Origin: Rhodocollybia butyracea
Lineage: Eukaryota; Basidiomycota; Agaricomycetes; Agaricales; Omphalotaceae
Direction of reading: 5' to 3'
NCBI GenBank assembly: GCA_015501585.1
Contig: JADNRY010000088.1
Location: forward strand, 1-64,000
DNA: 64,000 bases
Shown in pieces: positions 57,716-64,000 of the stretch; position 1 is the stretch's first letter; each line of letters starts with the position of its first letter. The position numbers and the translations under genes are program-made. Under the pieces are notes generated by a model, which did not search any database, was not told the DNA's origin, and saw only the letters and a program-made list of their open reading frames with translations.

Positions 57716-58404
57716 AAGGTAGTTACTGAGGACTTTGGTTTTCTTTCTTTATACTTTCTTATTTCATTTAACTTGTACTCTTGTTTAATGTGCACTTGTC
57801 ACTAGAAGACACAAACCAACCACACCAACCCTGTAACAGGAATGGGGGGCGGAAAGTGCTTGCCTCTATTTTGTGGGGGACACCTTCTTATATACTGTAT
57901 CTCAATATCACAGTGTAAAATACACCATACGAGTTGTGTGGGAGTACATATGCTCTTGTTATTCAATAAATAGCGCATGAAATATTTATTTCACGCGCTG
58001 TCTTAAATCTGCGGGACGCCGCGGCATGATCTTGGAATGATCCCGGAACCTCGGCACATCAATCTCCTCGCATCAATCTCCTCGGGGTCGGCGATGTATT
58101 AATCTCCTCACATCAATTTCTGATGGGAAGTCCTGTTTGGACCGTTTAATGTTGATACCTGTTCCTTCTGTCTAGTAGTCTTCTAGTTGTAATAAGATAC
58201 CTTTGGATCGCTTCAATAGTCTGAATATAAGTCATATTTGTGGTGGGTTTCAGTATTCTTTGCACTATCATTGATTCCAACTGTGTTCTGTTGCCGAGAC
58301 TCAGTTTTGATGTCATCAACAATTAACATCTGTGTCTTTTAATGATGCCGCGCGGTAACGGCGGATTCTAGAATACTTCGTACAGTGCATATCTTTAATA
58401 CAGC
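57716..58404. other. No gene seen
   Basis: Short frames only. Near 58,050-58,110 CATCAATCTCCTC recurs three times. Confidence 0.45.
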
Positions 58405-58670
58405 ATGACTTGGTGCCAAAAACACGCATATACTGCATGTTTTATGCTCAAACAAATCTGGGCCATATCAACGGAAGTAGCTGGGCTACAACTGCACACC
58501 ACACCATCAAGGAGGCAAAAACCATTGATCGCAGCAACCGGATATCATTTGTTGCAGAAGAGCATAATCACATTGGAAAAGAAGTCATCTGTCAACAACA
58601 CGGCAATAAATTAGGCTCTCGAGAGCCGTGTACGGATGATGACCGATATGCTGTGTAGACCTAGTCTAGT
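58405..58670. pseudogene. Fragment of a multicopy gene family, copy 3
   Basis: The minus strand aligns with the frame at 34,264-34,533 (pattern Y-SSSVHGSRE, ...ATNDIRLLRS versus YHPHTVFES, ...APNDSIRSLHA), but with stops. Nucleotide identity is clear at GGCTCTCGAGAGCCGTGTACGGATGAT. Confidence 0.4.
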
Positions 58671-58849
58671 TTTACCCACGCTACGGTTACCGTAGCTCAG
58701 TTGTTACCCTTTTCAGACATCACGTGTACTATACTCTCACACTAATTAATCTTGAAAATATTTTTTCTTCGCGTGTCGAGCAGTCAATTATTGCGTCTAT
58801 GAGCCCTGAAGAGCCAATTAAATGATTCTTATTCAATTCTAAACCCGGC

Positions 58850-59100
58850 CACACTCTTATCTCCCGCATTATCTAACTCTATGTGCCATATATTCCACAC
58901 GACTATGTACTGGAATATGGAAAGCAAGAAGGGCCTGCCATGTTGGATCACGAATTTTGACATTGCCAAACTGATGGATCCAAATCGGGACATGGACCTC
59001 GGGCACCTGCTATTATAATCAGGCAATCTATTATTATCCATTCATTATTGTCTTGCTCGTTTCGAAGTGATTAGTAGGGCATACCCATGCACGGTCACGG
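58850..59100 (-). pseudogene. 5' fragment of RecQ-like helicase gene
   Basis: Minus-strand text PEVHVPIWIHQFGNVKIRDPTWQALLAFH matches the start of the helicase pseudogene at 61,844 residue for residue apart from three or four changes. Flanking non-coding bases (CATGGGTATGCCCTACTAA) match too. The copy ends before the P-loop. It is in inverted orientation to the larger copy. Confidence 0.65.
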
Positions 59101-61720
59101 CTATCCAAAAGGCTTTCGCAATTGTACCAGTACAAAGATAAAACCTTGGCGGCACAGTGACCATATGTACTATTCCATTTACCAATTCTTTGAGAGCCTT
59201 GCCTGACAGATGCTAAGCCAACACTGAGCTCTTTGGACTCCAATATGGCAGTCATACCCTCTGTGTAGGCTACCCTTGCTCCCTCCCTGTGTTATTTCTA
59301 TGTACTACTATCTGAGTTGTACATTCGTTGTACCGTGGCCAGTTGACACTCATGAGTCATGAGTTGTGCATGTAATCTTTACAGGTCACCGAGCTGCTGT
59401 TTTGGGGCTGAGCGCAGAACCGGCGTATGCTCCTACCTTCCTGCCAGACTGTTTAAGAAGACTTACGGCTCAGGCTGGAGAGGTCCTGCCATTGCAGAGT
59501 CTGCAGGCTCCAGTAGTGAGCTGGAGCTCAGACCCTGCCTCAGGGCTTTAGAATAACCCATGTAGAATTAAGCCTCAGTTGTAGTGTATGAACAACTGAG
59601 GGTGATGCACTGATGATTCTGGGGGCTCGAGTATAAGTTTTAGGCTGGAAGAATAGATGAGCCTGTAGCCGGGCGGAAGCAACTAACGGATAAACATAAA
59701 GGTGAAATGAAGAATATAGATGGAATGCCAAAGCAGTATATGTGATACGGAGGACAAATACCTTTCCTAACAACCCAGACCTGGAGCCCTCTTGAACCAT
59801 ATGGTGGCTGAGGTCAGGCTACTAGCAGACTCAGATGCGGCCAGCTTATGGGGACAAATGGATTTGAGCGGTAGCCAGTAAATCACAGATTCTTATTGCC
59901 GAGATTATTGGTGTATCATAGTTATCATTATCTGAGCATCAGTAAGCCAACAATAAGTAGCTCTCCAGTTCCTTGAAAGCTGGTATCACTAGGTAGACAA
60001 AAAAGCAACCCCGGCACTAATAACTACACGCTAACTGGCCATTTGCATAAATATATGCCAGCCTCCACAAATCTGAGGAATGGAATTTGAAATGTAGGCT
60101 GGCCTACCATTAGTAAATAGCATGACTGTAAGACTAGTTACTAACATGATGTCCAAGGAACACATCAAGTCAAGGGGTTTCAAGTTTTACAAAATGTGAC
60201 CGCAGGTCAAACTTTCTGAGACAAGCCCAAAGGTCAGACTAACTAACTACGTAATCATTCCCACGGCCTATATATGGTATATCAAGATTAGATAACTCTG
60301 CCCATACACTTCTTTAGCATTGCTTTGAGCTTTTCCAATTTCTTGAGGTAAACCCTTTTGACTCTTTATGTCTTTTATAGTAGTCTGGCCATCCATGATC
60401 TAACAGTGAACACTACCCAATTTGCGGGCTGGTTTAAATATCGTAGTTTACTACGTTACTGCATTACTTGTTATCGCTACCTTATTCCCATGTTGTTACA
60501 CTTATTTACTGTGACAGTTCCCTAGTTGTTCTTTACCTTGTACTCTTGTACTATGTCTCTTCCCGCTTGTCAGATATAGCGTGGTTCTCACAATTGGTTC
60601 ACATTGTGATCTCAGTGATTTCCGACCTTCAGCACAGTCGGTTTACACTGGGCTTTTCACGCAACCCATTGCATCAATGGTAAGGTTATCAGGGCTCTCC
60701 TATGCAGTAATTAATCTGGGTTAGTGTTGCATATCTGATTGACTTTAATATACTTAAATGCCACTCATCCTTGGCTCATTCATCCTCTTAGTTGGCTGTA
60801 CCTAGCACTAGTGAGGTTTATTCTAATGGCTAAATCAATGGGCTGGCAGCTATCTTCTTGGCATATAAAAACCAAAATTTGGCCCTTTGGGAGGGGGGTC
60901 AAACTTTTTTTTTCTGGCCTCACGGCCAGACTAACTAACCGACCCCCTATTGGGCGCTTAATTTCCTGAACCCCCTTGCATCAAGTGATCAACTGGGGTG
61001 CTAAGTTGTAGGTACCCAAAGCTTTATGCGCCAGTGCGGTAAATAGAAAGAACAAAGAAAATAATGGAATAAGGTTGAGGAATAAAGAAAGCAAAGAGAA
61101 GAAAGAATATCCTCATGCTTATCCCAAAGTGTGCAAGGTAGCGGGACTTCTATGCGGCGCGCGCAGCCCGGATCGGCTTCACTGCGACAATAACATCTCA
61201 AGTAAACAGTGGTAAAGCCACCGAGGTAATCAACCATACCGTCTGGCCCAAGTACTACTACATCACATTGACACCTTGAAGATCATGCTAATAATCATTT
61301 GTGGAATCAATGATATGCTGTTCAATTGGGTTGGCATAGGGCTTGCATAGGGCCGTGATTCCAGCCTCGTTCCAGCGTTTCCGGCTGAATCCCTGGCTGA
61401 ATAAGCATGATAGATATATGTTGAGATTAATAAGTGGAATAGAACTGAGCCTCAAGCTTGCCTCAAGCCTAAAGGAACAAATCACAAACAAATCATTCAA
61501 GTCCACCTGAAGCCTGAAGCCTGATGATGCAGTGTTGAAGGAAGAGAAACTAGCTCAAGGAACTATTAACCTTCCATCTGATGAAGGCAATGAATTTCCA
61601 CCTGTGACGAGTCCAAAGAGCTTAGCGCAGGCTGTCAACAGTCAGGCGCTCACAAGGCGCTCAAAGAACCAGTAAAATTTAAATACGGTCACCCGTAGTA
61701 TGTACTGCACACTTACGGTC
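59101..61720. other. No recognised gene
   Basis: Short frames only. A phrase GGTCAAACTTT, then a TCTG…CAGA hairpin, then CTAACTAAC occurs at about 60,206-60,248 and again at 60,898-60,943, possibly remnants of one small element. Confidence 0.4.
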
Positions 61721-61843
61721 ATCTTTTGCACAGCCGTGACCATGTATGGCCCATGGGTATGCCCTACTAAATTCTAAAAAACTTCTCATTCAATGGAGGG
61801 ATAGATAGTAATAGATTTACATAATTAAAATGGGTCCCCGAGG

Positions 61844-63551
61844 TCCATATCCCGATTTGGCTCCATCAGTTCGGCTATGTCAAAATTCATGATCCGACGT
61901 GGCAGGCCCTTCTTGCTTTCCATACTGGAAGGCCTCGGACACGTCCTAGATCAAACGGATTTGGTTGCCATTACACCAACTGGGTCTGGAAAGACCGGCT
62001 TTTATAGCTTTCACCGCGCTTGTTGTATGGGAGCTCACAGCCCGGCCAGAGTTGTACCCTGAAAAGCAAGTAGTCAGCAACAAATTCCCGAAAAATCCTC
62101 TCATGCTTACGATATGTCCAACAACTTATTATATGGAGTATCAGCTAGTGAGTAGACTTAATTGTGTAATTAGAGTAACTGTTATTAAAAGAACTGGCAG
62201 GAAGAGAAGCTGTTGGCAATGAGCCTAAATGTCATTATCATAAATCAAGAGACTATTCAAACCGCTCATGAGAACAGTTTGCCTGATCTATGGCGTCGAG
62301 CCCAGGATGATGAAAAGCTATCGATGATTTTAATCTCCCCGGAACAGCTGAAATCAAAGGCTTACGAGACTGCACTGGGTAATCCGTTGTTCTATAGCCG
62401 TATTTATGCAATTTCTGTGGATGAAGTCCATCTACTATTGACTTGGGGAAAGAGCTTCCGCCAGCCCTTCCGTCAAATTGGATTGGCAAGGTCTCGTCTT
62501 CCTGATGACACTGTGTTCCTCTCCATGACTGCCACTATGCGTGGCGGACAAGCACTACACACCATCTGCAGATTTCTTGGATTGAAAGCTGGGGAGTATC
62601 ACTTGATTCGACAATCCAATCAACGACATGACATTCAGCTGATATTTCGCGAAATTTCCTCACCTATCTCAGGCAGATCCTTTCCAGAACTTGATTGGAT
62701 TCTAAATGAGAAGCGAACCACAATTATCTATTGGTGTTGATATAGACAATGTGGAAGACGTTGTTGTGTTTGGTGATCCTGTCAATACAGATGAGATGCT
62801 CCAGATGATTGGGCGCATCTGGCCTCATGTTAAATCAAAAAATATGGACACCTCTCACAGGGGCATTGTTTACTTTTCACCAAACGCTTCAAAACGCGCA
62901 GCACAGGCTTTGGCAACAAAAAATTGTTCTTCTGACAAGAAATTTTCCATGCTAGAGGACATGAACGTAGAGACGGAAATAGATCTCACCTTGGCAGAAA
63001 TCTGGGTCGCAGAATGTAAAGTGTTGAATATTGATCATCAGTACAAGAATCCAGAGGCTGAACATCAATGTCTCTGTCCCACATGTACCAAATATCCTCG
63101 AGCCCAAAGGCCTACTCCTTGTTGTTGTAGTGGACCAAATTGTACTCCAGAACATAGGGTCCTGGTTCAAAAAGATCCAAAACAACCCCCTACTGTCTTC
63201 CCTGGCACTCTGACAAAGCCTAAAAAGCACCAAAGCATCATGGCAGCAATGCGTGCTCATGGAATTGCACAGTTAAAATTATTCCAACTTGAAATGTTCC
63301 GTTCAACATCTCAAAACCTTGTGCCCGAGTTCCTTTTCACTGATGAGGAAATCAAGTTGGTCCTAGATTACTTCACTTCCATAAAAGAGACAAACGATCT
63401 CATACAACTCCTACCCAAAAACAAATGGCTGGTTAATCATTACCAAGAACTGATGGTATGTCTCCAGAGGCTGCATGAAGAGTTTATAAGTATCAGGGCG
63501 CATGAAAAACACGAACGAGAGGTTAAGAAGAAGGAGGTGTCGACAGCCTAA
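61844..63551 (+). pseudogene. RecQ-like superfamily 2 helicase, internally deleted
   Basis: The N-terminus PEVHIPIWLHQFGYVKIHDPTWQ is followed, after a frameshift near 61,925, by the P-loop TPTGSGKT (about 61,975-61,999). A second frameshift follows, then a Leu-rich helix and ICPTTYYMEYQ. An intron at about 62,152-62,200 leads to IIINQETIQ, SPEQLKS, the motif II variant VDEVHLLL (about 62,418) and FLSMTATMRGG. The frame then breaks near 62,730: motif IV and most of the second RecA-like domain are missing. Reading picks up at LSIGVDIDNVEDVVVFGDP and MIGRIWPH (motifs V-VI). The C-terminus is Cys-rich (CLCPTCTKYP, CCCSGPNC) and ends at 63,551. RecQ enzymes unwind DNA 3' to 5'; this copy cannot. 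Confidence 0.8.
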
Positions 63552-63640
63552 GATCTATTGATCTTACTTTACTATAAAATGTAGAATTTAATCCTCTTTA
63601 ATACTACAATCAGCAAAATGCATGGTAGAAAAATAGTACA

Positions 63641-64000
63641 CTATACCTTGTCAGAGTCAGACTCACCATCTGAAATATTGTCACTGAATCCCCCAATCTC
63701 TCTCATATCTTCGGCAAATTCTGATTCAAGAAGTGCAGTTACTTCCTCTATGGTTTGGTCCATATCAAGTGTTTGGGCAATAAAACGACCATCAACAACA
63801 CCCATTGTACCTATGCTGTTGCAAAAATCCGAATCCTCGCCCTCGGAATCAGTGTCGCTTTCATCTCCAGCCTCGGACACTGACTCATTGTCTTCTGGTA
63901 CGGTGGTAAATGGAGTTGTAGTAGAAGATCCCTGTAAATCTGGCCCTAGTGCATTAACACAAGCATCAATATCAACTCTAACCCGAGCGCGTGTTGTTTC
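63641..64000 (-). CDS. Acidic hypothetical protein, partial (runs off window)
   Basis: The minus-strand frame is open from the window edge (64,000) to TAG at 63,641. It is rich in Asp, Glu, Ser and Thr (EDNESVSEAGDESDTDSEGED, then TIEEVTALLESEFAEDM, then SDGESDSDK). GTATAG after SDK could instead be a splice donor, so this may be an internal exon. No domain is recognised. It is convergent with the helicase pseudogene. Confidence 0.5.
   Translation of the reverse strand, partial: ETTRARVRVDIDACVNALGPDLQGSSTTTPFTTVPEDNESVSEAGDESDTDSEGEDSDFCNSIGTMGVVDGRFIAQTLDMDQTIEEVTALLESEFAEDMREIGGFSDNISDGESDSDKV

Noticed and set aside
58590..58660. Group II intron domain V-like hairpin (GAGCCGTGTACGG)
   Set aside because: The outer stem does not pair, and the same bases align with a coding-like repeat at about 34,390.

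Overview
The window looks like a transposon-dense chromosome segment of a filamentous fungus, most likely a mushroom-forming basidiomycete. The coding frames that can be reconstructed carry 48-73 base GT..AG introns. The gene families present are NACHT-ankyrin NLR-like receptors, Ty1/copia, Ty3/gypsy-type gag, hAT, Tc1/mariner, a large tyrosine recombinase and RecQ-like helicases. Assignment to Agaricomycetes is inference from remembered family resemblance.

Layout. 1-13,700: a palindromic foldback element (element C) is split by a 10.8-kb Tc1/mariner-like element (390-11,165; 48-bp terminal inverted repeats, TA duplication). That element carries a DD34E transposase (minus strand) and a convergent SAM-like gene (plus strand). 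The SAM-like gene is itself interrupted by a 3.46-kb, fully palindromic element (A, 3,884-7,347, 9-bp target duplication). 13.8-17.1 kb shows no convincing gene. 17.2-27.6 kb: a NACHT-ankyrin gene (minus) broken by a copia retrotransposon (itself hit by a hAT element) and by a 571-bp MITE. 28.7-30.5 kb: a six-exon SAP-domain gene with one in-frame stop. 30.6-36 kb: fragments, a deletion derivative of element A, and two further inverted-repeat elements. 36.6-43.2 kb: a gag-only LTR element carrying a hAT-like insertion and one 507-bp LTR. 43.7-47.9 kb: an intact seven-exon NACHT-ankyrin gene, the best candidate for a working host gene. 49.8-50.2 kb: a nested palindrome with tRNA-like promoter sequence. 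51.6-54.0 kb: a dead tyrosine recombinase. 56.5-57.7 kb: a solo LTR with a nine-copy array of hairpins whose stems covary. 58.8-64 kb: RecQ-like helicase remains and the edge of an acidic-protein gene.

The two NACHT-ankyrin genes share exon structure and are paralogues, one intact and one recently disrupted. Most of the rest is mobile DNA, and target duplications allow a relative order: element C, then the mariner-like element within it, then element A within the mariner's passenger gene. The most unusual signals are the hairpin array in the solo LTR, the mariner-like element with a passenger gene, the foldback family with CATG-centred palindromes, and the nested palindrome at 49.8 kb.
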